From Pseudomonadota bacterium (GTDB lineage Bacteria > Pseudomonadota > Gammaproteobacteria > Steroidobacterales > Steroidobacteraceae): 64,000 bases of DNA. Below, in pieces: positions 16,776 to 25,708 of this stretch (its first letter is position 1; every line of letters begins with the position of its first letter). A program made the position numbers and the translations under genes. The notes below the pieces were generated by a model. That model had not been told where the DNA came from. It saw nothing but the letters and a program-made list of their open reading frames with translations, and did no database searches. The DNA lies in contig JADJBE010000001.1 of the NCBI GenBank assembly GCA_016703895.1, positions 559,501 to 623,500 on the forward strand. The letters are read 5' to 3'.

Positions 16776-18997
16776 GCCCGTTCCCTCCAAAGCTCGACTC
16801 TACGCTCGCGTAGCGATTGCGTCCGACTACGATCCACTAGCGGCAACATGACCCGCACTCGAGCACCGCCGTCGGCGCCGTTGTCCGCATCGATACGGCC
16901 GCCGTGTTCCTCGATGATTTTCTTGACAATCGCCAACCCAAGTCCAGTGCCGCGCGGCTTGCTCGTGACATAAGGATCGAAAATCCGGCCCAGCATCTCC
17001 GGCTTGAACCCGGGACCGTTGTCCGACACCGTGAGCGTAGCGTATTCGCTTTCGCCTGACTGCTCACGACGCGTCGCAATCTGGATACGGCCCGCCGCGA
17101 CACCGTCGAGTGCTTCCCGGGCATTGGTAATGAGGTTGTTGAGTATCTGCCGGACGCGCCCGCGGTCGGCCTCGATGGCATCGACTGCGGGGTCGAGCTC
17201 GAGCGCAATCTCCGGACCGTTCTCCTGCGACCGGTACAGCTCAGCTGCTTCGCCAACCAGCTGGTTCAAGTTGAATGTCGTCACACGCATGTCGGGCGCA
17301 CGCGCATATTCGCTGAACGCATTGACCATGGCCTTCATCGCCTCGACCTGCTGCACGATCGTGTGGGTCGCGCGATCGAGCACCTCGGCATCCTCGCCTT
17401 CCATTTTCGCCAAGTACCGACGGCGCAGGCGTTCAGCCGACAGCTGGATCGGCGTCAACGGGTTCTTGATCTCGTGCGCCAGGCGCCGCGCGACCTCACC
17501 CCAGGCCGCATCGCGCTGCGCCTGCAACAGCGTCGTGATGTCGTCGAACACAAGCACGAAACCGCGGTCATCCTGCTCATCCGCCGGCACAGGCGTGCAG
17601 GCACATACGAGCACGCGCCCATTCGCCTCTGGGCCCAGCTCGAGTTGTTCGCGCCACTCCGAGCGCCCCGCGGTCAGCCGCTCGGTCAGCGCCTTGACGA
17701 ACTGCTCGAGCCGCGGACTCGTCGGCGTGAGCGCGGCCAACGGCTGGCCGACGGCGCTCGACAGGTCGGCACCCAATATAGTGCTCGCTGCGTCGTTCGC
17801 GCTCCGCACCTTGAGGTCCGCGTCGAGCGCGATCACGCCGTTAGACAGCCGCGCGAGAATGATCGACAAGCGCTCACGCTCATGCTCGACCGCCTGTTTG
17901 CTGCGCTCGGTCTCCTGCCGCGCACGCCGCAACCGTTTGGTCATGTCGTTGAAGGAATGCACCAGAAATCCCATCTCGTCGCGCGACGGCAGCGGCAAAC
18001 GGGTGCCGAAATCGCCCTTGCCCACGGCGCGCGTACCGGCGATCAAGTCCTGGACTGGCCGGGTCAGGCGCTGCGCAAAGAACAAGGCGCCATAGATCGC
18101 CGTCAGCATGGCAAGTAGCAGGACCAGTGTCAGGGTCAACCGAAAACTGTACTTGAGCGGCTCGCGCAAGGCCGCGAGATCGCCGTACTGGGAGTACGAA
18201 CGTTGCACCGCCTCGGTGAGCTGCGCCACCTGTTGCGGCACCGAGTAGGTAGCCACCACGTAGCGTCCGACCGCACGGCCCAGCACCGCGTCGACGGGGG
18301 CCGCCGTACGAATGACATACGAGCCATCGGCCAGCAGATCGAGAATCGCAAACGGCCGCCCTTCGGCGACTTCGCGGAGTAGATCAGGGGGCGGCTGCGC
18401 GGGCAATACTTCGCCCGAAGACGAACTGCTGGCTGCCACGATCTGGCCGAGTGGACCAAACACCACAATCTCGTAGGCGCCACCGGTACGTTGCTCGGCG
18501 TCGATGATCCGCACTACCTCGGCGCGTGACTTGCCGGTCAATTGGCCGGCGAGCTGCTCTGTGCGGCGGCCATACTCGCGAGTGCGCACTTGCAGCGCCG
18601 ACTTGGACAGCTCGAGCGCGTCGGCCAGGCCTTGCTTGATCTCGACGCGAAACCAGCTATCGATGCCGCGATTGAGAAACTCGAGTGAAAACAAGTAGAC
18701 GATCAATAGCGGTGCGATCACCAGTGCGCCGAAAGTCACGACGGTGCGGGCGGTCATACGCGAGCCGGGCACGTGCGCCCGGTAGTCGCGAACGAGCTGC
18801 GTGATCTTACGCGCCAACAACACCGATACGACGGCAACCGCCGCGATATTGACCAGCAGAATCCACGGCCGCATACGCCCGAACTGCGCCGAGTTCTGTA
18901 CCGTCAGCGCTAACAACACCAGAATCCCGACGACCAGGCTCGCCCAGAGGACGATCAGGCCGACGGTACCGACCCGTCTTACTGCGGCAACGACCAT
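16772..18997 (-). CDS. ntrY: NtrY-like membrane sensor histidine kinase
   Basis: 741 residues. Two or three N-terminal membrane helices (VGLIVLWASLVVGILVLLAL; ILLVNIAAVAVVSVLLA; VVTFGALVIAPLLIVYLFSL), an extracytoplasmic sensor region, another helix near 290, a HAMP linker (RLTRPVQDLIAG), a PAS domain (VIALDADLKVRSANDAA), the HisKA H-box (LAHEIKNPLTPIQLSAERL) and an HATPase domain (NNLITNAREAL, VSDNGPGF, RGTGLGLAIV). It phosphorylates NtrX. The start at ATG 18997 lies inside the end of the DUF4390 gene once that gene's frameshift is corrected, giving an overlap of 19 bases. Confidence 0.95.
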   Translation of the reverse strand: MVVAAVRRVGTVGLIVLWASLVVGILVLLALTVQNSAQFGRMRPWILLVNIAAVAVVSVLLARKITQLVRDYRAHVPGSRMTARTVVTFGALVIAPLLIVYLFSLEFLNRGIDSWFRVEIKQGLADALELSKSALQVRTREYGRRTEQLAGQLTGKSRAEVVRIIDAEQRTGGAYEIVVFGPLGQIVAASSSSSGEVLPAQPPPDLLREVAEGRPFAILDLLADGSYVIRTAAPVDAVLGRAVGRYVVATYSVPQQVAQLTEAVQRSYSQYGDLAALREPLKYSFRLTLTLVLLLAMLTAIYGALFFAQRLTRPVQDLIAGTRAVGKGDFGTRLPLPSRDEMGFLVHSFNDMTKRLRRARQETERSKQAVEHERERLSIILARLSNGVIALDADLKVRSANDAASTILGADLSSAVGQPLAALTPTSPRLEQFVKALTERLTAGRSEWREQLELGPEANGRVLVCACTPVPADEQDDRGFVLVFDDITTLLQAQRDAAWGEVARRLAHEIKNPLTPIQLSAERLRRRYLAKMEGEDAEVLDRATHTIVQQVEAMKAMVNAFSEYARAPDMRVTTFNLNQLVGEAAELYRSQENGPEIALELDPAVDAIEADRGRVRQILNNLITNAREALDGVAAGRIQIATRREQSGESEYATLTVSDNGPGFKPEMLGRIFDPYVTSKPRGTGLGLAIVKKIIEEHGGRIDADNGADGGARVRVMLPLVDRSRTQSLRERRVELWRERA

Positions 18998-19574
18998 GAG
19001 TACCACGCGCTCTCACGGTGCCAGTCGTCGCTCCAGAACAGCACCGCACTGAGTGCGTCCGCCAGCCGACCGCGGCGGACGCCCGCACGCACACACTGAT
19101 GCGGTAGCGCGCATCGTCGGCCAACTGCGAGCGGATTACGATCGGCCACGCTTCCACTTTACCCAATGCCGCCAGGGCAGCATCCAAAGTGGCATGGCTT
19201 TGTTGCTCGCCATTTGGCGCGTCGCGCACCAGATAGCGATCACTCACCGTGTGAAACTGTAGCTCGCGTCGCAGTGTCATCGACGCGACATCGCTGTCGA
19301 GCCAATAGCGACGCTCGCGCGAGACGACAACATCTAGATCGAAACTGAGCGTCAGGCCATCCCGTAACGCGTCGGCGATTGCATCGTTAGCCGGATAGAC
19401 CACGCGAGCAAACAACTCATACACGCCGTCATCGACATTGATGTAGGCGGAACGCACATCGAGTGCGCCAGCCAGTGCGTCAGCACGCGACGCGTCGACC
19501 ATACCCGCCGCCAGCACCGCGAACAGCAGCGCCGCCGCTCGTCCTGATCGCATCCTGGCTGAAAAGTTACGCAT
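18979..19574 (-). CDS. DUF4390 family exported protein (2-base frameshift)
   Basis: About 197 residues when corrected. Signal peptide (AAALLFAVLAAGMVDASRA), then the family body (AYINVDDGVYELFARVVYPA, LTLSFDLDVVVSRERRYWLD, VSDRYLVRDAPNGEQQSHAT). After YRISV the frame is lost at the dinucleotide run 19090-19096 (GTGTGTG in the coding strand). Removing one GT gives VRAGVRRGRLADALSAVLFW then SDDWHRESAWYSW, the normal end of this family, with a TAA at 18979. DUF4390 genes typically sit between rsmB and ntrY, as here. Function unknown; linked by context to the NtrYX sensor pair. Confidence 0.85.
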
Positions 19575-19619
19575 GGTTTGGCTGCTCTGGACTATCGAGA
19601 TTCGGCGGGCCGTCAGCCT

Positions 19620-21047
19620 TCAAGTGGCTACGCCCAGACAAGCATAATAGAAGCCATCGCCGCCGGCGTCCTGCCCCGGCAGCAGTTGCCAGCCGACCGG
19701 TCGAATCAACAGACCTGGCGGCATCGGCAGCGCATCCGGCCACGGCAACGCGTGCGCACGGCTGTCTGCTGCGAGCACCTCACCCACCAACAGCTCATTC
19801 TCGGCCGGCAGGATCGAGCAGGTGCAATAGACCAAGCGGCCGCCCGGTCGCAACAGTTTCAAACCGGCGCTGAGCAGCGCGCGTTGCTTGGCGCGAAATT
19901 GTTCGATATCCGTAGGCCGCCGCAGCAGTTTGATGTCGGGATGGCGGCGGATGACGCCCGTACCGGAGCACGGAGCATCCACCAGGACCCTCTCGAAGGA
20001 CTGCGGTTGGAGCAGCGCAGAGGACTCTGCCGTCGGCTGCGTCAAATCCAGACACAAGCGCTCCACACTAACAAGTTGGGCGGCGGCATTGGCGCGCGCG
20101 AAATTATCTTCCACCAGCCGCAGGCGCGCCGCATCGATATCGACCGCAACCAATTGTTTCAGCCCTGGTGTCAGCTGCGCAATGTGCAGCGTCTTGCCCC
20201 CAGGGGCGGCGCAGGCGTCGAGCACACGCATCCCCGCGTCTGCCTGTAGCAGCGGCGCCGCTAACTGTGCGGCCGCATCCTGCACCGAGACTCGACCCGT
20301 ATCGAACCCGGGAATGACACTGATGGGGGCTGGCCGTGCGAGCGTGATCGCGCCCGGACGCCAGGCAACGACTGCCGCCTCACGACCGAGCGCGCGCCAT
20401 TGCGTCATGAAATCGTCACTGCTCAACTGCGCCAGATCCACCCGCAACGTCATCGGTGGATGCTCATTATTTGCAGCAAGTATCGCTAGATAGTGTTCCG
20501 GCCAGGCGGCGCGCAACTGTCGTACTAACCACAGCGGATGGGCGCTGGACCTCGCCGACGATTCGTCAGCAGGCGTCGCCATGTCTGGCGTCGATGCCAC
20601 AGCCAACAGCTCGGCCCGTTCGGCGACAAAACGCCGCAGCACCGCATTGACCAGACCACTGGCACGGGCGGCGCCGACCAGACGACTCGCCTCGACGGCG
20701 AGATGCACGGAAGTTTGCGGCGGGGCGCGCGAATACTCGACCTGGTGAGCGCCGGTCACCAGCAACGCCGCAAGATTGGGCGGCAGGCCCGCAATCGGCC
20801 GATCAAGCAACGCGCCGACCGCAGGCAGTAGTTGCAAGTACCAGCGCAGCGTACCGAGCGCGATTGCCTGGATAGCGGAGCGGTCGATACGCTCGGCCGT
20901 ATCCAGCAACACTTCGTCCGCGGCACGACCGCCACTGACAACCGCAGCGACCGCTTCGCTCGCTGCCGCGAGCGTCGCCGCGCCAGGCGCTGGCTTATTA
21001 GCAAGCACATCGCGCGCGCGGCCATGACGGGATGATGGACGCTTCAT
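19620..21047 (-). CDS. rsmB: 16S rRNA (cytosine967-C5)-methyltransferase RsmB
   Basis: 475 residues. The N-terminal NusB-like RNA-binding domain (about 15-150: LLDTAERIDRSAIQAIALGT, NLAALLVTGAHQVEY) is followed by a Rossmann methyltransferase: LDACAAPGGKTLHIAQL (SAM site), LVAVDIDAARL, VDAPCSGTGVIRRHPDIK and the catalytic Cys motif YCTCSILPAENE. It methylates C967 of 16S rRNA using SAM. The open frame extends to 21158, but ATG 21047 overlaps the corrected fmt stop as ATGA and begins at the homologous point. Part of the def-fmt-rsmB-DUF4390-ntrYX run. Confidence 0.96.
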   Translation of the reverse strand: MKRPSSRHGRARDVLANKPAPGAATLAAASEAVAAVVSGGRAADEVLLDTAERIDRSAIQAIALGTLRWYLQLLPAVGALLDRPIAGLPPNLAALLVTGAHQVEYSRAPPQTSVHLAVEASRLVGAARASGLVNAVLRRFVAERAELLAVASTPDMATPADESSARSSAHPLWLVRQLRAAWPEHYLAILAANNEHPPMTLRVDLAQLSSDDFMTQWRALGREAAVVAWRPGAITLARPAPISVIPGFDTGRVSVQDAAAQLAAPLLQADAGMRVLDACAAPGGKTLHIAQLTPGLKQLVAVDIDAARLRLVEDNFARANAAAQLVSVERLCLDLTQPTAESSALLQPQSFERVLVDAPCSGTGVIRRHPDIKLLRRPTDIEQFRAKQRALLSAGLKLLRPGGRLVYCTCSILPAENELLVGEVLAADSRAHALPWPDALPMPPGLLIRPVGWQLLPGQDAGGDGFYYACLGVAT

Positions 21048-21999
21048 GTGCCCAGCCGCAGGCCGTCGACCGGCTTGGCGTTGACGAAATCGCGCGTGCC
21101 GCGACCGGGCGCTTGCCCGCGCGCTGCACGACTTCCAGCGCCAGATAGCCCGTGCCACAGGCCACTAGCAGGGCATCCTGCTGCATGCCTAACAACTGAC
21201 CCGGTATTGACCTGGCAGCAGGCCCCTCAGGTTCAGGCGCAGTGGCAAGCCGCGCGCGATGTATGCGCAACGACTCGCCGCCGAGCGTCGTCTCGGCAAT
21301 GGGCTGCGGATTGAAGGCGCGCACCTGTCGGTCGATCACCTCGGCATCGGCATGCCAATCGATTCTGGCCTCGGCTTTGTCAATCTTGCGCGCGTATGTG
21401 ACCCCAGCCGCCGGCTGCGCACGCGGCTGCATCGTCCCGGCAACCAGACCGTCGATCGCCTCGAGCAAGGCCGTCGCGCCGTGCTGCGACAACTCGTCGT
21501 GCAAGTCGCCGGCCGTCGCGTGCGGCCCGATGGGTATACGTCTCTCGAGATACACGGGGCCAGTATCGAGTCCAAGTTCTAATTGCATGATCGACACACC
21601 AGTCTCCGTATCACCCGCCAGAATGGCGCGTTGTATTGGCGCCGCACCGCGCCAGCGGGGTAACAACGAGCCGTGGATATTCAGGCAGCCGAATCGAGGC
21701 ACCGCCAGCGCCTCGGCCGGCAATATCAACCCGTAGGCGACCACGACTAACAAATCAGGGCGCCACGCCACGAACTCCGCCCGACCTGCCGTGGTCTTGA
21801 GCGTCACGGGCTGCGCCACCGGCACACCCGCCGCGACCGCTTCTGCCTTGACCGCCGAGGCACGCAACTCGCGCCCGCGTCCGGCCGGACGGTCCGGCTG
21901 CGTCAGTACGCCGATCAGCTCATGCCGCGACGCAATCAACGCACGCAACGCCGGCACGGCAAACTGCGGGGTTCCGGCAAAAGCGATACGAATCTTCAG
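21044..21999 (-). CDS. fmt: Methionyl-tRNA formyltransferase (frameshift near 3' end, CTG start)
   Basis: 317 residues after correction. Formylates initiator Met-tRNA with 10-formyl-THF. Visible: KIRIAFAGTPQFAVPALRAL, GLILPAEALAVPRFGCLNIH, SLLPRWRGAAPIQRAI (catalytic Asn and His), LDTGPVYLE, and the C-terminal domain up to VVQRAGKRPVAAR. There the CGCGCG run at 21091-21096 carries two extra bases; dropping them gives DFVNAKPVDGLRLGT and a TGA at 21044 overlapping the rsmB ATG. The N-terminal beta strand KIRIAFAG needs a start at 21999, where the codon is CTG, overlapping the def stop as CTGA. No ATG, GTG or TTG is available in frame upstream. Confidence 0.92.
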
Positions 22000-22544
22000 A
22001 GCGCTGGCGCGTCCGTCGTGGCGCGTTCAGCCGCCGGCCTGCTGGCACGGTCCTTGCGATCGCGCTCGAGCTTCTTGCGGATCCGCTGGCGCTTCAGATC
22101 GGACAGGTAGTCGACAAATAACTTGCCGTCGAGGTGATCCATCTCATGCTGCAGACAGACCGCCAGCATCCCTTCCAGCTCCATCTCGAACGGCACACCG
22201 GTGCGATCCTGGGCGCGCGCACGGATCCGCGCGGCGCGCTCGACGTCGTCGAATATACCTGGCACGGACAGACATCCCTCTTCGTAGGTCGCCACGCCGT
22301 CCCGGCTGAGAATCTCGGGATTACAGAAAACCAGTGGCTGATCTTTGGTGTCCGACACATCCATCACGATCAGCTGCTGATGAAAGTCGACCTGGGATGA
22401 AGCCAGGCCGATGCCGGGTGCTGCGTACATGGTTTCGAACATGTCGTCGATCAATCGCGACAGCCGCGCGTCGAATTCGCGCACGGCTACAGCCCGAGTT
22501 CTCAATCGGGGGTCTGGATATTCAAGAATTTGCAGTCGCGCCAT
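21996..22544 (-). CDS. def: Peptide deformylase
   Basis: 182 residues. Removes the N-formyl group from nascent proteins. The three metal/active-site motifs are present: GIGLASSQ (motif 1), EGCLSVPG (motif 2, Cys ligand) and QHEMDHLDG (motif 3, HExxH). The C-terminal tail is long and basic (KRQRIRKKLERDRKDR). First gene of the def-fmt-rsmB run; divergent from the lysM gene, sharing a 172-base intergenic region. Confidence 0.97.
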   Translation of the reverse strand: MARLQILEYPDPRLRTRAVAVREFDARLSRLIDDMFETMYAAPGIGLASSQVDFHQQLIVMDVSDTKDQPLVFCNPEILSRDGVATYEEGCLSVPGIFDDVERAARIRARAQDRTGVPFEMELEGMLAVCLQHEMDHLDGKLFVDYLSDLKRQRIRKKLERDRKDRASRPAAERATTDAPAL

Positions 22545-22716
22545 ACTGTTCCACGAGATTGCTGCTAATGTTTAGACATTCGAACGGCCCCAAGGTCTCG
22601 CCCTGGAAAAACCTCGTGAACCAGTACACAGACTGGACATTAGGTCGTATGCCTGGATGCTGTCTCGGATTATAACAGGGGGGTCGCATGCCCCACCTAG
22701 GCCGGAGGAGCGGTGG

Positions 22717-23946
22717 ATGTCATTGAACTATGAATTTAGCAGTCTCAGCTTGACGCGGACTGCCGGTGTTGTCGTGTTGGCTACCGCCCTGGCGGGCTGC
22801 AGCCTGTTTGGCGGGCGCCAGCAGACCAGTGAGTCTGTCCCGATGGCAGCTGCCACCGAAGCAGCGGCCCCGCGGGTCGTGGAACCAGACCTGACGGCGA
22901 CGGAAGCCGCCATTGCCGGGCTGAACGACTCGGCCCAGCCGGTCGCGGGCGACGATTCGCCCATCCGTCCGGGCGCGCCCATGAATTACACCGTGAAGCG
23001 CGGTGATACCCTGTGGGATATCTCTTCTTTGTTCCTGCGCGACCCGTGGCTGTGGCCCGAGATCTGGCAGATCAACCAGCAGGTTGAGAACCCGCATCTC
23101 ATTTATCCCGGCGACGTGCTGTCACTGGCCTACGGTGCCGACGGCCGACCCATGATCCGCCTGTCGCAAGCCGGTGCAGCCCGCGTGTCACCGCGACTGC
23201 GCAGCTCGGATCTCGACGGCCCGATCGCGACCATCCCGTACAGTGCCATCGCTTCTTTTCTGGCCCGGCCCTCGGTGATTTCGGCCGAGCAGCTGAAGAC
23301 GGCACCGCATGTCCTCGCGTTTCGCGACGGCCATATGGTCGGCGGCTCAGACCACGAAATCTATGTGCGTGACCTCGTTGGCCAGGAACGCACCAGCTAT
23401 AACGTCGTCCACGTAGGCGACCCGCTGCGCGACCCGGAGAACGGCGATGTCGTCGGCTACATGGGCACCTACGCGGCCACCGCCGTGATCACCAGGGCCG
23501 GCAACCCGGCCAAGGCGATGCTCACCAGCACGGCGCGGGAAACGCTGCAAGGCGACCGGCTGATCGCCAACGACCTCACCCCGCCGATGAACTTCTCGCC
23601 GCGATCGCCCGATCGGCCAGTCAAAGGGCAGATCATCGCGGTCGTCGATGGCGTCGAGCTCATCGGCCAGTACCAGATCGTGGTGATCAACCGCGGTGCC
23701 CGCAATGGCATCGAGATGGGCCATGTCCTGGCGGTCGACCAAGCGGGCGAAGTCGTACGGGACACCTTTGGCCAACGAAGCTTTCTCGGCGTCAAGCCGG
23801 GCTCGGCTTTCGCACCTAAGGTTCAGCTGCCCAATGAGCGGTCTGGCACGATGCTCGTGTTCCGGGTCTACGACCGCGTCAGCTACGGCCTGATTGTGTC
23901 GGCCGAGAATGCCATCCGGGTAGCGGACCACGTTCGCAACCCCTGA
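22717..23946 (+). CDS. LysM-domain lipoprotein
   Basis: 409 residues. A signal with lipobox (VVVLATALAGC, Cys about 28) is followed by an Ala/Pro-rich stretch and a LysM domain at about 92-145 (NYTVKRGDTLWDISSLFLRD, PEIWQINQQVENPHLIYPGD). The remaining 260 residues are a beta-rich region (GQIIAVVDGVELIGQYQIVV, NERSGTMLVFRVYDRVSYGL). LysM binds peptidoglycan glycan strands. The gene regularly precedes dprA, as here. The frame is open upstream to 22657, but ATG 22717 has a strong GGAGGAG site at 22703-22709. A terminator separates it from dprA. Confidence 0.9.
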   Translation: MSLNYEFSSLSLTRTAGVVVLATALAGCSLFGGRQQTSESVPMAAATEAAAPRVVEPDLTATEAAIAGLNDSAQPVAGDDSPIRPGAPMNYTVKRGDTLWDISSLFLRDPWLWPEIWQINQQVENPHLIYPGDVLSLAYGADGRPMIRLSQAGAARVSPRLRSSDLDGPIATIPYSAIASFLARPSVISAEQLKTAPHVLAFRDGHMVGGSDHEIYVRDLVGQERTSYNVVHVGDPLRDPENGDVVGYMGTYAATAVITRAGNPAKAMLTSTARETLQGDRLIANDLTPPMNFSPRSPDRPVKGQIIAVVDGVELIGQYQIVVINRGARNGIEMGHVLAVDQAGEVVRDTFGQRSFLGVKPGSAFAPKVQLPNERSGTMLVFRVYDRVSYGLIVSAENAIRVADHVRNP

Positions 23947-23974
23947 TACCGCCCTTTTCTGCTGGGTACATTAG

Positions 23975-24007
23975 AAACAGCCGGCCGCAACGCCGGCTGT
24001 TTCGTTT
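23975..24007 (+). terminator. Rho-independent terminator after the LysM gene
   Basis: An 11-bp perfect stem (AAACAGCCGGC / GCCGGCTGTTT) with a 6-base loop, followed by CGTTTT. It lies between the LysM gene stop and the dprA start, so dprA either has its own promoter or depends on read-through. Confidence 0.8.
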
Positions 24008-24019
24008 TATGCTGCGACT

Positions 24020-25138
24020 ATGTCCGCAGACACCGCGCTCTGGGCGCGCGTAGCGCGCACCCCCAGCCTACACGCCGAGCACATTCAAGCCGTCCTGGCT
24101 CAAGACGGCGATCTGCACGCGCTCGAACGGCAGCGGTCCAGCGCGTTGCAGGCGGCCGGCTGGCCGGCGCGTCTAAGCAATGCTTTCTGCAGCGTCAAGA
24201 GCGACATAATCGACGGAGATGTCCGCTTAATCGAACGTAATCACTGCTTTTTAGTCCCATGCACCAGCCCGGACTACCCGTCGCAGTTGCTCGAATTGCC
24301 GGCCGCTCCGGCGGTCCTGTTCGTACGCGGCGATGTCACCGCCTTACGCCACCCGCAGCTCGCCATGGTCGGCAGTCGCAACCCCACGGCCGGCGGACGC
24401 TCGACCGCCCGGGATTTCGCCCGCTACTTTGCCCAAGCCGGCCTGGCGATCACTAGTGGGCTGGCGCTTGGCATCGATGCTGCCTGCCATGAAGGCGCAT
24501 TGGCTGCGGACGGCCTGACGCTAGCGGTTTGCGCGCATGGACTGGATCAAGTCTATCCGCGCGAGCACGCCGCGCTGGCCGAGCAAATAGCGGCGCAGGG
24601 AGCCTTGGTGTCAGAGTTCTCGCCGGGAGTGGCGCCGTTGCGGGCGCACTTCCCGCAGCGCAATCGAATCATTGCAGGGCTCGCGCTCGGCACCCTGGTC
24701 GTGGAAGCCGCGCGAGAGTCGGGCTCTTTGATCACTGCGCGGCTGGCGGGGGATGCGGGCCGGGAGGTGTTTGCCATCCCGGGCTCCATCCACAATCCCC
24801 TCACCAAGGGCTGCCACCAGCTGATCCGCCAAGGCGCCAAACTGGTCGAGACGGCGGCAGACGTGCTGTCCGAATTGCCATTTCAACTTAAAAAACAATT
24901 ACTTGCAGCAAGCGAAGGGGTGACGGCCGCCGCCCCCGTCGCCGGCACCTCGTTGGACAACGACTATAAAATCCTGTTAGATGCGCTCGCCTTCGAGCCC
25001 GTGACGGTCGATACGCTGGTCGAGCGCACGGAATTCCCGAGCGAATCTGTTGCCTCCATGCTGCTGATCCTCGAGCTCGAGGGTCGGGTACAGCCACATC
25101 CAGGCGGTCGTTACAGCTCCAGGCAACCGAGACCATGA
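24020..25138 (+). CDS. dprA: DNA-processing protein DprA
   Basis: 372 residues. Loads RecA on incoming single-stranded DNA during natural transformation. The Rossmann-like core is clear: YPSQLLELPAAPAVLFVRGD, MVGSRNPTAGGRSTARDFAR, ITSGLALGIDAACHEGAL, AVCAHGLDQVYPREHAAL, VSEFSPGVAPLRAHFPQRNR and VVEAARESGSLITARLAGDA, then PGSIHNPLTKGCHQLIRQGA. A C-terminal winged-helix-like part (about 310-372) follows. The last four bases overlap the smg start (ATGA). Presence does not by itself prove competence. Confidence 0.96.
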   Translation: MSADTALWARVARTPSLHAEHIQAVLAQDGDLHALERQRSSALQAAGWPARLSNAFCSVKSDIIDGDVRLIERNHCFLVPCTSPDYPSQLLELPAAPAVLFVRGDVTALRHPQLAMVGSRNPTAGGRSTARDFARYFAQAGLAITSGLALGIDAACHEGALAADGLTLAVCAHGLDQVYPREHAALAEQIAAQGALVSEFSPGVAPLRAHFPQRNRIIAGLALGTLVVEAARESGSLITARLAGDAGREVFAIPGSIHNPLTKGCHQLIRQGAKLVETAADVLSELPFQLKKQLLAASEGVTAAAPVAGTSLDNDYKILLDALAFEPVTVDTLVERTEFPSESVASMLLILELEGRVQPHPGGRYSSRQPRP

Positions 25139-25632
25139 ACGGAAGCGTCGTAGACATACTCATCTATGTGTTCGATCAGTACATGCTGACCGATCACGAA
25201 GAAGTGCCGGAGCGAGACACGCTGGCGGAGGATCTTGAGCGCGCCGGTTTTGGCCGCGCCGACGTCGAGCGGGCGCTCGACTGGCTTGCGGACCTGGCGG
25301 GCGAGCGACATCGGGCGGCGGTCAGTGAGCTGGACCCGTCCGACGCGACGGCGCAGGCACCGTCGATACGGATCTACGTGCCGCATGAACTAGACCGGAT
25401 CAGCACCGAGTCGCGCGGCTACCTGCTGGCGCTCGAGGAGCAGGGGATCCTGTCGCCGACGCAGCGCGAAATCGTCATCGATAGGCTGATGGCATTGGAT
25501 GTGGACGACGTCGATATCGAGCGGCTCAAATGGCTGGTGCTGATGGTGCTCTCGAGCCAGCCGGGCCAAGAACAGGCCTACGCACTGATGGAAAACCTGG
25601 TGTTCGAGGATGACGAGCAGGTGCCGCATTGA
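25135..25632 (+). CDS. smg: Smg protein (DUF494)
   Basis: 165 residues, acidic, all-helical in appearance, no signal. The start SVVDILIYVFDQYMLTDHE and the end WLVLMVLSSQPGQEQAYALM are typical of Smg/DUF494 proteins found between dprA and topA. The function is not established. It overlaps dprA by ATGA and precedes topA by 76 bases, so the three are likely one unit. Confidence 0.94.
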   Translation: MNGSVVDILIYVFDQYMLTDHEEVPERDTLAEDLERAGFGRADVERALDWLADLAGERHRAAVSELDPSDATAQAPSIRIYVPHELDRISTESRGYLLALEEQGILSPTQREIVIDRLMALDVDDVDIERLKWLVLMVLSSQPGQEQAYALMENLVFEDDEQVPH

Positions 25633-25708
25633 GCGCGTTCTTGCGCCCAGTGACCGGCCGAAGAGGCCAGTTGAAGAGGAATGAACAACACAATGACCAA
25701 CGAGCACC

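Noticed and set aside
21957..21957. GTG at 21957 as the fmt start
   Set aside because: It would remove the first beta strand and the AGTPQFA substrate loop that all Fmt proteins have.
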